This document shows positions 43,778-55,331 of a stretch of DNA of 64,000 nucleotides, in pieces. Each line of letters opens with the position of its first letter. The first letter of the stretch is position 1. The stretch is taken from assembly GCA_021927905.1 (NCBI GenBank), contig BLLK01000022.1:682001-746000 (forward strand). Reading direction: 5' to 3'. The stretch comes from Chaetoceros tenuissimus (Eukaryota > Bacillariophyta > Thalassiosirophyceae > Chaetocerotales > Chaetocerotaceae). The notes below the pieces were generated by a model. It was not told the origin of the DNA, did no database searches, and saw only the letters and a program-made list of their open reading frames with translations. The position numbers and the translations under genes are program-made.

Positions 43778-44370
43778 TTTGCCGTCGTCTTGCTGTTGTA
43801 ATGTTGACAAGAAAATAAAATGAGAGAATGAATAGAAAATCCAAGAAACTGAGTGATACTGGTAGGTAAGAAATGGGATACATTATCAAAACATCAAGTC
43901 CCCAAACTGGAAAAGAATAAAGAAGAACTCACGGTGTGATTGTGGCTGCTGGATTGCTTCTACCAGAGCTTTACAAGAGCTTTACAATTCAGCTTTGATT
44001 GCAGCTATGCTATGTGACTAGAGTATATAGAAGTAGGTATCCCACTGTCGTTCCTTTCTGCGAAACGATACCGAGACGATAGTATATTATGAAGAGAGAG
44101 AGAATATTCATGAATGAAACATGTAATGAATAAACTGGAGGGGGGTGACGTAGGTGTGGGGCGGGGTGGGAGGGAATTGGAAGAGAAAGAAGGCTCTTTA
44201 GGAAAGCCCAATACTACTACCACAGTACGTCATTGTTCAACAGTCAGCATTGTGCATTGTGTCTTTCACACCTCTTTGTCATCACTATGTAGAAAGTGTA
44301 GAAGTTTACTTGAATTCATTGAAAGAAAGCATAAACAAAAGCATCGTGTCCATTTCTTATTCTATATGAG
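43778..44370. promoter_or_regulatory. Upstream region of the USP gene
   Basis: It holds a likely donor (GTGAGTT on the minus strand near 43930) and an acceptor (ACAACAG near 43795) that could bound a 5' untranslated intron. A G-rich stretch lies at 44140-44175. GTACGT occurs at 44225. No certain gene. Confidence 0.35.
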
Positions 44371-44658
44371 ATGAACCAAGAAGTAACTGTTCCATTTCCG
44401 CCAGTTTCAGATGATGGTCAAAAGAAAAATGAACAATGCCTGCAAAGTCTTTCTGGTCCACGTCCAACCTTCCCTCAACATTCAGCATATAAACCATTCG
44501 CACAACATGCTAGGTACCCACCTCCACCACCACCACCTCCTCCTCTAATATCGTCATCATATCATCAACGTGATCTCAAGCATCCATCGCCAATTCGTCC
44601 ACTGAATCAGCCAGCCAGAATACATAAGTCGTGCGATCCAAGAGACACGTCTCGCTAA
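44371..44658 (+). CDS. Small proline-rich hypothetical protein
   Basis: 95 residues from ATG 44371. A run of nine Pro at about 50-58 follows a PFPPVSDDG start; the rest is Pro/His/Arg/Ser-rich. Pro runs of this sort bind EVH1, profilin or SH3 partners, but nothing else supports a function. No signal peptide. It may be real, part of a spliced gene, or a chance frame through CCA/CCT-rich DNA. Confidence 0.3.
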   Translation: MNQEVTVPFPPVSDDGQKKNEQCLQSLSGPRPTFPQHSAYKPFAQHARYPPPPPPPPPLISSSYHQRDLKHPSPIRPLNQPARIHKSCDPRDTSR

Positions 44659-44753
44659 TGATATCGTCTCAGGTGCAATTCAAAAGAAGCATCATTTTTA
44701 CAAATTACTATTATTATTATATATATTATACTAACCCCTAATAATACGAATTA

Positions 44754-47723
44754 CTAACCCTCTAATTCGCCATCATCTGATACAGTAATATCTTCTACAT
44801 CTTTGTTTTTTGCTTGTTTCAATGAAGATACAATAGAATCCAACTTACTATCAACAGCAGTAAGCTTTCTATCCATAGATTGAACCCTACCGCCCAAAGA
44901 TTCTACATTATCGTTAATAGCTGAAACTTGGTATTTTTGCATCTCCGCCTCTCTCTCTTTCACAAATTTTTTCTCTTTCTCTCTCCCAACTCTACCATTG
45001 CAAAATTCACGTTTACAGGAATGGTTATGTTTTGGTTTTGCCGCAATGATGTATCCAACAAATTTCTCTAACCCGTCATTGTTTCGTGTTTCTGTGATAC
45101 CTTGCCCGAAGTATTCTGGTGATGAAAGACAAACACCAGCATGAGAATGAACAAGCTCTTCATAGATACATTGCTCAATCATTCTCCCCATGTTTACATT
45201 TTTTTCTGGTTCAACATTCACGAATTCGATTCCAACAGCATGAACATACTCATAGTTATCTACAAATCTGGCAAACATCTTATCTTTCGTTTCATGTAGA
45301 CCCATTGATCTTGGAATACGCTTTTCTGGGTGATTTGTGACCCCTACATCATAAATTGTGTACTTTTCTAGAATGTCAGATAGAATTGACTTTTCATTTC
45401 TAAACATTTCTCTGACTACAGATCGAATGTCACCCCGGTTGACATCACAAGAATATATAGTTTGTACATTTGGAATAATTTCTGTAATAGAATCGAATCA
45501 CAAAAATACAATTAGATGGTCAAAATAGCTAAATAAGAACAAATATCAAAAATACTTACTTTGGTTGTCTTGGCACCTCCCTTCAAGGTGATCGGAATAT
45601 GTTTGTTCACTAAATTGATGATGGCACTTTTTACAAATCCTTGGTCTACTGTCACATTCCCTACAGTAAGCTACAAGATAATCTTTATCTTGATAAAGTG
45701 AACTAGTATTCTTTTGAAGGATTTCCCAACATTCCCCAGCGCCACAATCGCAAAAGAAAACGTCATCATTACGATCATTACGTTTTTGTAGAGATACACC
45801 TTCAAAAAGAACTGGTTTCCCGCAAACAACAAGTTTGTTTCTATAGGCAGGAATCGCATTTCTCTCACTTGACTTGTCATTTGACTCAAAATTGACAAAT
45901 TCACCAGTGCTAGTTTTGATTGGAATATTTAGAGGATATTCAAAAGAACCATTAGAGGAACATTGTTCTTTCATGGTATCTAGATCTTCTTCGGCGAAGA
46001 ATTCTACCGGGAACTCATCTGTCTTATTCGGCCATCCTCCAAATTCCTATATATTAAAAAGGATGAACAATTGAATGAAGAGATAATCAGGGTAACAAAT
46101 ATAAAACTCACCTTGTATTGACAATCAATACAGCCATACCAAATATCGTTTTCATCCGCAGTGTTTACATAGCGTGTACATGCAGGCAGTTTACAATTGT
46201 TGGTACTACACTTTTTGGAATTATGATGAAGGATCTCCTCAGTAGTGAGGATTTTTTCCAATTCCCATTTCTCAACATTTGACTCGCCACTTGACTCAAC
46301 ACTAGACTCGCCACTTGACTCAACACTAGACTCAACATTTGCCTCATTGCTAGACTCAACATTTGCCTCGTCGCTAGACTCAACATTTGTCTCAACATTA
46401 GACTCAACATTCGGGTTGTCTTTGCTATCATAATAGAGAACCTTTGGTAAACATTTCACAACGTCTGCGTCTGCATAAAAATTCTTTTGAAGAATCTTGG
46501 AAAGTTTGGTGAATAGCTCGGCATTTTCATGAAGTGGAATCAGCTCATCATTGACATTCTCAACAGAAACACAGTTTTTGAGAAAGTTTATATGGTCAGC
46601 ACATACATAATGTGAAATACCATGCACCGTGCATGTTTGAGTACAGCATTGGGGATGCATGTAGGCAAATTTTCGTCTCTTGTCTCGCATTTCTGGTCTT
46701 GCATGCAATATTGGCATATTTTGGTAATAAAAAATCATTTCATTTGTCATGAAAGGTTGATTACAAATCATGCATGGATACAAGTTCATTGACAAAGGAA
46801 TCCATTTGACAATAACATATCTTCTCTTGTCAACTAAAGGAAGTGTACTTAACCCTTCCCCTGGAGTTCCAGAGGCCGAATCAAGAATATGATCCGGTAC
46901 AAAGTTGGGACGAGGAGCTCCTGAACAACATCCAGTACTCTCACACGTGGGAGAATCAACTGCTTGACTGTGAGAAATGGCATTTGCACCTTGTTCATTT
47001 CCTTCAACGGTCTCATGAGTAGTCTCCGCAGATACTTGCTCATCTAAATCGATATCATTTGCAAAGACGCCATTTTCATTGATTGGGATGTTTGGCATTG
47101 CAATTGAGTTTTTAGCAGTGCATAAATCTTTCATGATATTGCGATGCTCCATCGTCAAGAAATTCACAGGATACTCGTTCAACTCTTCTGGCCAACCTCC
47201 AAAGTCCTATAGAAAAGTCAAAGTAAAGATGAGCAAATAAAACAAAAGAAAAGAAAATAGCAATTGATTGACTCACTTGTTCTTGGCAATCAAGACAGCT
47301 GTACCAAATACTTGTCTGATCTACAAGTTGAACATATTTGGAACAAGCAGGCAAGGGACAACTTTTGGTCATGCACTCCTGAGGGAGAGGGTCAGTGCGA
47401 GTAATCTCCTCAATGGTAAAGATATGCTGAAGATCCCATTTATCATCAGCATGACCCTCATCTTCTTCCCCTTTTGATGTATCTCTCCCCTGTGATACAT
47501 TTTCTTCCCCGTTAGTTATGTTCCTGATATTTTTATGTACAATAGTGTTCTCTTCATCATCAGAGTCCTCCTCATCGCCAGAATCCAGGAAGATATTCTT
47601 CATTGCTGTCTTCTCTTCTTCATCGCTATCTTCTGTCCTACGGGTGCGCTTTGCACTCTGTTCCAGTCCTCCCTCTGCTCCCTCTGGAGTATCGGTGATT
47701 TTGCCTATGTGTCGACGGGGCAT
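44754..47723 (-). CDS. Four-exon zinc-cluster protein with duplicated exons
   Basis: Exons 47723-47277, 47206-46112, 46046-45560 and 45481-44754, with introns of 70, 65 and 78 bases, give 918 residues. A module occurs twice, each time across an exon junction at the same place: CPLPACSKYV or CKLPACTRYV, IWYSCLDCQ or IWYGCIDCQ, then, in the next exon, (D/E)FGGWP. Six or more Cys per module suggest zinc binding. Exon 2 also holds CMICNQPF and a CTQTCTVHGISHYVC cluster; exon 3 holds FFCDCGAGECW and CRECDSRPRICKKCHHQF. The last exon has YTIYDVGVTNHPEKR, which faintly recalls GIY-YIG nucleases, then a coiled coil. An acidic, likely nuclear N-terminus (MPRRHIG then KRTRR) precedes all. I cannot name the family. 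A nucleic-acid role is a guess from the zinc clusters and charge. Confidence 0.68.
46281..46410. repeat. 24-base minisatellite within the zinc-cluster gene
   Basis: Five units and a partial sixth; the first two are identical and the rest vary. They encode an eight-residue Asn/Val/Glu/Ser repeat (SNVES types) on the minus strand, in exon 2. Confidence 0.88.
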
Positions 47724-48993
47724 CCTATTCCTATATTCCTACTATATATACATCTAGAAAAGAATGGTGAACTAGGAACACTTAGGATGCTCTCTCTCTT
47801 TCATTCTTCTTCGATAGATTTCCATAGAGCGTCGTCGCTGCAGGAAAGATCTTTCAGCAATGCGATGAAAAAAGAATAGAAGGGGAAAGAAAAGAGAAGA
47901 TAGCAGACTATTCCGAGCAAAATTCATGAGTAAATGAGTAAAATATATACGTACAAACAAAAAGAATTCATTGCCTCACCTTGATCTATTAGTAGAATTA
48001 AATACAAACTACAATTACCAATTCAGAAGCTAGGTGGATCCAAGGAATGGTTTTGGGGAGAGGCTCCGTTACAACCGTCCAATTTTCCAAAAACTTGAAG
48101 AAATGATAATACGCAGATTTGAAATATAAAGCAGATAAATAAAACAAACAAGTCCACATGAGACCCCTAAATTCCATTTTTTGTTCTCGAATCTCATGCT
48201 CAAGTAGCGAGGCGTGAAAGACCTCAAATTCATACGAACCGTCTAACACTGTGCAAATCCTGAAACCGAGATAAGATCACAATAGAAGATGAAATCAAGT
48301 GTGCCCACATGCAAAGGACTCTCCTAAAGTCAAGACAATGTAAGCAAAACCGAGATGTCCCAGATTACTCTACAAATACTGACGAGGAAGGTGAAGGACT
48401 TTGTCAAGATTGATCGACAAAGAATTTCCAACACTTTCCAAGAGAATCGACTACTTTACAATCATCGCTCCATGTAGAAGAATAAAGATCACTTTGTTGT
48501 ATTGTTCGTGGGATGTAGATATTCTGACATTATTTTGGTGTGTCTGTTGATGCTGTGAGTGGAGAATCATTAGTATTTCACTGCGGAGGTACGGAGAAAA
48601 AGATATATTTCCTCATCCGGATGGGTACATTTCAAAGTTTTCTGGAAACTTACTAAAAGCTATTTCCCCTATACCAAAGGCATTTCTCTATTGTAAGGCG
48701 AGTGAAGATATATGTAGTATGTTCAACTATGTGGATACATGCTTTAATGCTTGTGATATGCCATTTCAAAAGTTATGCCGTTGATGAGTGTAACTGAGTT
48801 GTACGTGTTGAAATGCAGCACTCGCAACATATGAGTCCCATCTTTATTTGTGGCCACCATTGCAGCTCGCAAAATGGCCTAAAATAGTAGTCATTTAGCA
48901 CAAGCAAGTGTATAAGGTACGTACGTACTGCAGCAGGTTGTTCTCAACTACCAGCAACATGATTTTGCTTCTTCAGTCATAAACCATGTAGTC
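47724..48993. other. Intergenic region with weak minus-strand open stretch
   Basis: The promoter of the zinc-cluster gene lies at the left, with TACGTAC at 47948-47954. At 47998-48249 the minus strand has an open stretch with hydrophobic segments (WTCLFYLSALYF) and a possible splice acceptor (TTTCAG) upstream; it has no ATG start and I could not find a partner exon. GTACGTACGTAC lies at 48917-48928, 66 bases before the next start. Confidence 0.45.
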
Positions 48994-49525
48994 ATGTCAG
49001 CAAACAACAATCTACACAGAACTAGCGAGGAGGGTAAAGCTCAAGAGGAAAATGAGGATGAAGAAGAAACATATGATGACGATAGTAGTAGTGAAGAGGA
49101 TGGCCATGTCGATGATGATTCTGAAGATATACCAGAATTGATACCACCTAGAGACGATACTATTAGTGATAGCGATGATACCGAAAATGAGACCGATGAG
49201 GATGCCAACGATGAGATCAGAGTTTATGCATTACCTAGTGTGATACCTCTTCAATTGCGGTGGGGGGATGTCTACGAAGAAGAGGACGAGAATGAAGAAG
49301 AGACTAGATCTGTTTCCACTTCAAATGAAACCATAGAAATGATTAGGAATATAGATGGATGGATTGGAAGACCTTTGATGGGTCGTCAATATTTCAGAAA
49401 TCAGAACGTTGATTGAATATTACATTGACTTTTACCGTGACAACCCTGAATTCATTCCTCCTCGCTGGGAAGAACAAAAAAGTCATGATGACGAAGAAGC
49501 AAAAAACAATAGTGATGAAAAATGA
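48994..49525 (+). CDS. Acidic hypothetical protein, frame changes near its end
   Basis: An ATG at 48994 opens 140 residues that are mostly Glu/Asp/Ser (residues 10-75), then RVYALPSVIPLQLRWGDVYEE and MIRNIDGWIGRPLMG. The frame stops at 49416. An adjacent frame continues with convincing protein character (LIEYYIDFYRDNPEFIPPRW) to a stop at 49523-49525, overlapping the next ATG. A TTTCAG acceptor at about 49391-49396 fits the second part, but I see no good donor, so this is either an uncertain splice or a frameshifted gene. Acidic proteins of this kind are often nuclear chaperone-like, which remains a guess. It does not resemble the Sec23 N-terminus that follows. Confidence 0.42.
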
Positions 49526-51655
49526 ATGTAGATATGTTCAATGTGGCTAGACACAAAATAGCTTTTTATTTTTATTTTCTTTTTTGGGAGTGTTCTTTAT
49601 CTCCTCCATTCAATAGTAATAGCAAGTGTAAAATATCGGATTCACGTTACATAGTGGAAGATTGTGGCAATGCGTCACCAAGACTTTTAAAACCATGTAT
49701 GCAAATACTCCCTCAGAACTCTTCTATTCAACAGAAAACTCAAATTCCTATGGGAGTCATGTGTGCTCCACTTGCAGTGCCATCTGAAGATTACCTTTTT
49801 GATTTACAACATGATGATGAAGATGATCACAAAGAATGCAATTTATACCCCAGAGAAATGGTTCCATTGGTCTATCCATCGTTTAAAGAGAAGGAAGAGA
49901 GACTATTGGAGTCTATTTCGTGTTCTCATTGCAAATCACATTGGAATCCATACATGAAGTTTGAAAGTAAACTGGATGAAATTTGTTTTCATTGTAATTT
50001 TTGTGGAAAAATGAATCACGCCAAGGTTTCAAATGTCTTCGAGCCCGCTTCAGCTCTAGAATTTGGCACTATTGAGTATGACTTGGGTGAATGCGAGAAT
50101 GACACATTGGGACCTATTCATGTATTTGCTATTGATGGTAACGATCGCGAAAAGTTTGAGGTATATTTACAGTCTATCGCCGCTGCTGTGAAGAAAATGG
50201 ATGCAGAAATTTCAATGCAACTACAACATTCGGCAACATTTCATGCAAGAAATAGAGAGACGCAAGTATACCATCATTCATATCCACGGATTGGATTTTT
50301 TATATACATTAACGATGAGGTACTATTTCCTCACTGGGAAAGGAAGAGGAATTGTTCCTTTGATGAAAAAAGGTACATTTTAAATCTTTCGATTATGAAG
50401 GATACAGAAAATCCTTTTTCTCCAATACCTATTACAGACTGGACCTTTATGCTGGGAACTACATGTGGAACTGGACTAGCGAAATTTTATGAACTCATTG
50501 ATCATCTCCATTCAAAAATGGAATCATTTATTCCAATGTCAGATGACAAGAATTGTAGTGGAAGCTTAGCATTGCAAGTTCTCCTTGACGCATTATCAAG
50601 TAATCAAGGTGCAACAGGCACGTTGATTTCCTCCTCTAGAATAAGTTTTGGTACCAAAGGAGAGACGAGTAGTAAGCTACATACTGGAACGAAAAACTTT
50701 TCTCAACACAAATCGGACTTTTTTGAAACATGTGGTAGAAAAGCATCGAGTCACGGGCTTTCGATAAACTTTGCATTTTGTGCTTCTCCCAATGTCATTC
50801 AACACGAACACCTCGATTTTGTTGGAATTGGATTACTTCTACAACAATGCAATGGTGTACTTAAATGGATAAAGTATAACTCAATAGATGACACGCTACA
50901 CAATACTTTGAGTAAACAATTGGTGTAAGTGAAGTGTTGAAGAAGATGTAAATGTTATTTCTACTCAAAGGTCTCACTTTTCATTCTATTTTCAATCACG
51001 AAGACTATTTATTCGAGCTTCTTTGACTTTAGCAGAAGAAGTGCACTTGAGATGTTCCGAAGGACTGCGCATTTTATCATCTACTGCAAATTTGTCATCG
51101 ACAAAGAATAAGACCTTGTCATCCATTTCCCTGGAGCGAAACAGTGTTGGCACAAATTCATGCTTTGCAATTGAGCTAGGCTTTAGAGTTGGAGGCATTC
51201 CTATCAACAAGAGGCTTCCTTATGAAACCTTAGCATATGTGCAGATTACCACAACCTTATGCACATGTGGAAGAAGAAGACTGAGAGTAAGCACTTTAGG
51301 TATGAAGGTGTCGCAGTGTACAGATGATGTATTTTCATCTGTCAATGTTGATGCAATGACAGCTTTTCTTACTCAACAAGCAGCCAGTCGTGTGTGGGAG
51401 ACTGGATTTCACGAAACCCAGAAAGGAAAAGCAAATATCGAAATCCGACTTGAAGCATTGATACAGAAACTCCAAAATTATCGTGGTCAAAGCAACACAG
51501 AGAGTTGCAATTATCTTCGTGTCTACCAACAGGGTATTCGTAGATCAAATTTTTTTGCTAAGGAAGTAGATAAATTTTCTAGGAATAGAATAGATATGGA
51601 TGATGCAGTAGCGTACAATTCATTTGTTAATTATTATTCTCTAAAGATTGTATGA
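49522..51655 (+). pseudogene. Divergent Sec23-like COPII gene, N-terminal and middle parts (split gene)
   Basis: Two open parts, 49522-50928 and about 51036-51655, probably joined by an intron near 50912-51035 (all visible acceptors are phase 1). The zinc finger is CSHCKSHWNPYMKF to CNFCGKMNHA, followed by FGTIEYDLG, as in Sec23 (TIEYV). The trunk domain shows IHVFAIDGND and FVGIGLLLQQCNGVLKW. The second part has HLRCSEGLRI, YVQITTTLCTCGRRRLRVST, and VYQQGIRRSNFFAKEVDKF, matching the Sec23 FHLRRSSFLQVF region. It then stops after VNYYSLKI. The gelsolin-like remainder is at 58808-59290. Sec23 is the GAP for Sar1 in the COPII coat. The true start is uncertain because the first 30 residues are not Sec23-like. 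Long open frames despite the split suggest a recent break or an unusual expressed form. Confidence 0.62.
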
Positions 51656-52815
51656 TTATTGTAGAATACTGCAGAATAGCGATCAATATCTGTTTTCATA
51701 GGACATATACCATGGAACAAATCTGGGCGCATAAAAACAACGTCACCAGTTTGATACTGAAGACGAAATCCCAAAGAAGGAAATGCCAGCTCGCCCTCTC
51801 CTTCCAATTCTTGGTCAGTTTGAATCGAGATAACAGATGGGAAGTTCTTTGTTTGCGGGTCAGTATCTACATGACCACCACTCAAATGGACTTTGTTGAC
51901 AAGATTTGTTGTTAATTGAAAATTCGAGTCAAAAAATGCATTTTTCATTTTCTCTTTCTGTGTTTCGTCATGATGATTCTTTCCAAAAAAGTAAGGGAGG
52001 TACTCTTCAACAATAAGTTCCATCTCCTCAAGATACTGTTCTATATATGGTCTGACAACATCAAAATTGGGTTCAAGACCCTTGGACTCCCAATGACGCC
52101 TAATTGAAGTTGCAGCATCAGGGCCTGGGTCCTTACCAGACCCAAAAGTAGCACGAGAGCAAGGGTTCTCAAGCCCTAGAGGAATCTCCCTACCATGTTT
52201 GTTTTTATATAGGATTCTACAAGAACGACCTGTAATGATTGCCTTGAATTCATCACACCAATTAGTTCCAAGTTTTTTCCGTGCTTCAGCATCCTTTGCA
52301 CCACGACAAATATGATTTTCAGCAGGTAGCGCACCGATTTTACATTGGCGTGTAACATTCAATGGGAAAGTATTATGCAATTCAAATAGATATGACTGCC
52401 CTTTCAGAGCAGTTTCGGACAAGGCACCTTTGAGTGCTAGTACCTCGATCTTATCTGAAAAGAAAAATGTTTCCTTTGAAAAGTTTTTTGTTTTGGTTGA
52501 GATTAGATGGGTCTGATTTTTTATATCTCTATTCAAAATCAGACCCTGGGTTTCACTCTTTTTAAAATCAAATCTTTGGCATTTATAAAACATCTTACCT
52601 TTTTGCATCCTTTTGGAGATGCCTGCTAAATCTTTCAGTTGTTTGAAGAATTTGATTTTCTCCTTTTTGGAGAAGGCTCTGAGTGGATTCTTGAATGTAG
52701 GACGAATTTGTTTCATGATTTCGACAAGATTGAATACCATTCTACGAATCGCATCAGGAGAGTGTGTCTCCCATCCGCTTTCACTGTAAGTTACTGTGGT
52801 TTTGAAAGCTGACAT
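51634..52815 (-). CDS. 2-oxoglutarate/Fe(II)-dependent oxygenase
   Basis: Single exon, 393 residues. The C-terminal third has the double-stranded beta-helix signature: VHLSGGHVDTD with the His-x-Asp iron ligands, GEGELAFPSLGFRLQYQTGDVVF, MRPDLFHGI with the distal His, and DRYSAVFYNN with the Arg that binds 2-oxoglutarate. The N-terminal 250 residues are basic (KKEKIKFFKQLKDLAG) and not recognised, with CRGAKDAEARKKLG near 175. The layout, an unknown basic N-terminus and a large oxygenase end, recalls nucleic-acid oxygenases of the TET/JBP type found with transposons, but prolyl-hydroxylase-like activity is equally possible. Its last codons (TIFRE and stop) lie in DNA that reads as Sec23 on the other strand, so its end coincides with the edge of the inserted block. 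Confidence 0.75.
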   Translation of the reverse strand: MSAFKTTVTYSESGWETHSPDAIRRMVFNLVEIMKQIRPTFKNPLRAFSKKEKIKFFKQLKDLAGISKRMQKGKMFYKCQRFDFKKSETQGLILNRDIKNQTHLISTKTKNFSKETFFFSDKIEVLALKGALSETALKGQSYLFELHNTFPLNVTRQCKIGALPAENHICRGAKDAEARKKLGTNWCDEFKAIITGRSCRILYKNKHGREIPLGLENPCSRATFGSGKDPGPDAATSIRRHWESKGLEPNFDVVRPYIEQYLEEMELIVEEYLPYFFGKNHHDETQKEKMKNAFFDSNFQLTTNLVNKVHLSGGHVDTDPQTKNFPSVISIQTDQELEGEGELAFPSLGFRLQYQTGDVVFMRPDLFHGICPMKTDIDRYSAVFYNNHTIFRE

Positions 52816-54459
52816 GTTTATTTATGTTACATCTACTGTATTTGTATGAGACGTTGTGAATGCTTTCTTGTAATGGCGCACTAAAGTAATTCAAATCGAG
52901 AAAGTTGAGTCAGTCATGCAATAATGAGTTTAATTACATATTATTTAGATGGGATTTTTTTTAAACCTTTGTTTTTTGTACTTCATTAAGCTATCGGAAA
53001 TATGTTTCTTTTGTTCCATGATCTCACTGTGTAATGAAAGGTATGCAGTTGCAAGCAAATGCACTCGTGTATTTGCTTGAGTCCGTCTCTCTCAACTTTT
53101 TTACCGCCACGCTCATTCGAGTGTGAGTGGCTGATTTAGATGGGCGCTGCCGAATCCTGATGTAAAACACAGACGTGTGCTTTGCATCAGGTCTCCTACC
53201 ATTATATGCCAATCATGACACAGTCAAAAGATATGGTCCCTGCTTCTTTGCTCACTGCTCCACAACTATACTGCCAGCTACTGTACTGGTTACTGACACT
53301 GCTACAGCTACTGGCTACTGACACTGCTACAGCTACTGCTACTATCATTTGATTTAATATTTAGAAAATAAGATCTTAGATTGATAAGTTGCTGCTTATT
53401 ATACAAGAATCCTGCTTCCTCATAGTCAAATCATCCGCTGCCAGATCCTCTTGATAACCCTGTTGTAACGAGTCAATTCTCCAACGACGCTTTGTTGGAA
53501 CACATGACTCTTGATGTTTCCTCTTGTACAATCATGAAGTATCCTTACTCTACCCATACCAAGTTATCTATCACTTGACTACGAAATAAATTTGGTTTCC
53601 TCAGACTTCCAAAAGCTGCCTTCCCAAGATTTCTCCTTGCTTGCCGGTTGCAATTGCTCTCAAATCAAATTATACACAAGAACAAAAACACATTTTCTTT
53701 ATCTGTGTATCTGACAGGTTTCAAATAAACTACTTCTTTGATCTATAAGGGAAATAAAACAGAGTAAGTAATATGGTATAAATGAGAATACAAAATAAAC
53801 GCACTTGTGAGCTGAGCATACTGAGAAAGACAGTGTTAACACGACACTATACATGTCAAAGAACCAAAGCTTCAACTCAACCATAACACTTTTCTTTTGT
53901 TTTTTTCAGCGCTCACTCCACTAGACAACATCATTCTCCTTGGAATCTTTTTGCTATCACTTGTCAGACTTAACATAGTGGATTGGATTGTATTACATAG
54001 GACAAGGTATCAATGTGTTGATGTATGTGCGACGGGTTGTGGTTTGTGATTTTCATGGCTCATAACCTGTTCTGTATGATCATGCTATGGTTGGCACACG
54101 CGCGTGTAATTCCTCCGGGTCTTTGAAGTAACAATCAACATTCTTCTTCTCTTTCACAATGGTAGTTTTCAACATAAATTTTTATCATCACTCTTTTTCT
54201 CAATTCAACTTTCAATAGAAATTAGAGTATCCTTTTGTTAGAAATGTGAAGATACACCCTACATGTGATGGTTACCAGTGAGCTATATTTCCCGCCAAAA
54301 ATCTTACACTCGCTCCCACTCATTTCTTGAAAACTTCTTTTCTTTCAAAAGAGTTGTCAAAACACATCAATTATTGGAGTATCTGACATACCTTCTTTAC
54401 AAAAGAACAATGTTGCCCACTGCATCCAAAAATCAAGATCACACCACCAAGAGTAGATT
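52816..54459. other. Long gene-free stretch inside the inserted block
   Basis: About 1.6 kb with no recognisable gene on either strand. A 25-base unit (containing ACTGACACTGCTACAGC) is repeated in tandem at 53289-53313 and 53314-53338, with ACTG-rich flanks. Short open stretches have no protein-like character. Confidence 0.55.
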
Positions 54460-54580
54460 TTGCTCGGAATAGCACTTGGCGCACCCAGTAAGCTTGATGG
54501 TGTTGCTGATTCAGTCAATGAAGGTAAACTACTTGGGAGTAAAGAAGGTCGTGATGTGCGTGTGAGTCTTCCGAATGAAC
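54460..54580 (-). pseudogene. Remnant of a PSxxPS-repeat gene
   Basis: On the minus strand a short frame reads SRPSLLPSSLPSLTESATPS and continues to GAPSAIPS, the PSxxPS pattern of the genes at 7.6-12 kb. No start, signal peptide or Cys-rich tail is present, so this is a fragment. It shows that the PSxxPS family has spread pieces into this block. Confidence 0.5.
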
Positions 54581-55238
54581 ATCAAGCTTCAACAAAAAAG
54601 GATCAAGAAAAGAAATTGAGTGATGCAAAAGAAGCAGCTCGTGCAAATTGTGAAAAGGCAAGAGAGGCAATGAGAAAAAATGAATGAGTATGGAAGATCA
54701 AGAACAGGATGTCAAGGTCGAGAAAGATAAGCTGCAAGACGCTAGCCCAAAGCATAGGTTTTTCAGTAGATCCAAGAAAAATAGTGTTACTGATTTGTCT
54801 GAAGGAAGTACAAAAGCAAAGAAATTTCCATTATCTCCGACTAGATTGAAATCCTTAGAAAGGTACAAGACAGTATTCATCTATTGATAGCAACACGATT
54901 GTTGTACCTCTAAAGATTGAATGGTCAACTCCCAAAGAGCTCCCAGGAAAGAAAAAGGTCCAAGAGAAGAGTAAAAGACATGCAAAGAGTAAGCACAAAC
55001 TGACTGTTCCAAAGACACCAAATCTTTTAACCAAAGAAAAGAAGGGCCAGAGACGTTATTCATCTGTAGGAAAAAGAAGAGGTGACGATGAAGTAGAAAT
55101 GATCTCGCTTCTAGGAAATGGAGTTAAGACAAGAAAGAAATACATGTTGACTGTAGAAATCATATTTTACTTGCCATCAGATGACAAACAAGAAAGAGAA
55201 GAGATAGTGATAGGATACAAGTGTCTGTTAGTATAACA
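54570..55238 (+). pseudogene. Decayed Lys-rich gene
   Basis: Three successive frames look coding in turn: LSDAKEAARANCEKAREAMR (to 54687), then HRFFSRSKKNSVTDLSEGST and PLSPTRLKSLERYK (to about 54870), then VPKTPNLLTKEKKGQRRYSS to TVEIIFYLPSDD, ending at 55238. The changes of frame have no usable splice sites, so it is probably a broken host-type gene. Rich in Lys, Arg and Ser; no family recognised. Confidence 0.45.
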
Positions 55239-55331
55239 ATAAAGTAACAAATAGAATTACTTTATGATATCTACAATGATTGTATGTCCGACAGTACTTC
55301 CTATACCCCCAAAAGGAAAAGAACTGACTTT

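Noticed and set aside
44754-45100. Reading the last exon of the zinc-cluster gene as a definite GIY-YIG nuclease
   Set aside because: Only a YxxYDVGVTN-like strand and an Arg are suggestive; the catalytic Glu and spacing are not secure.
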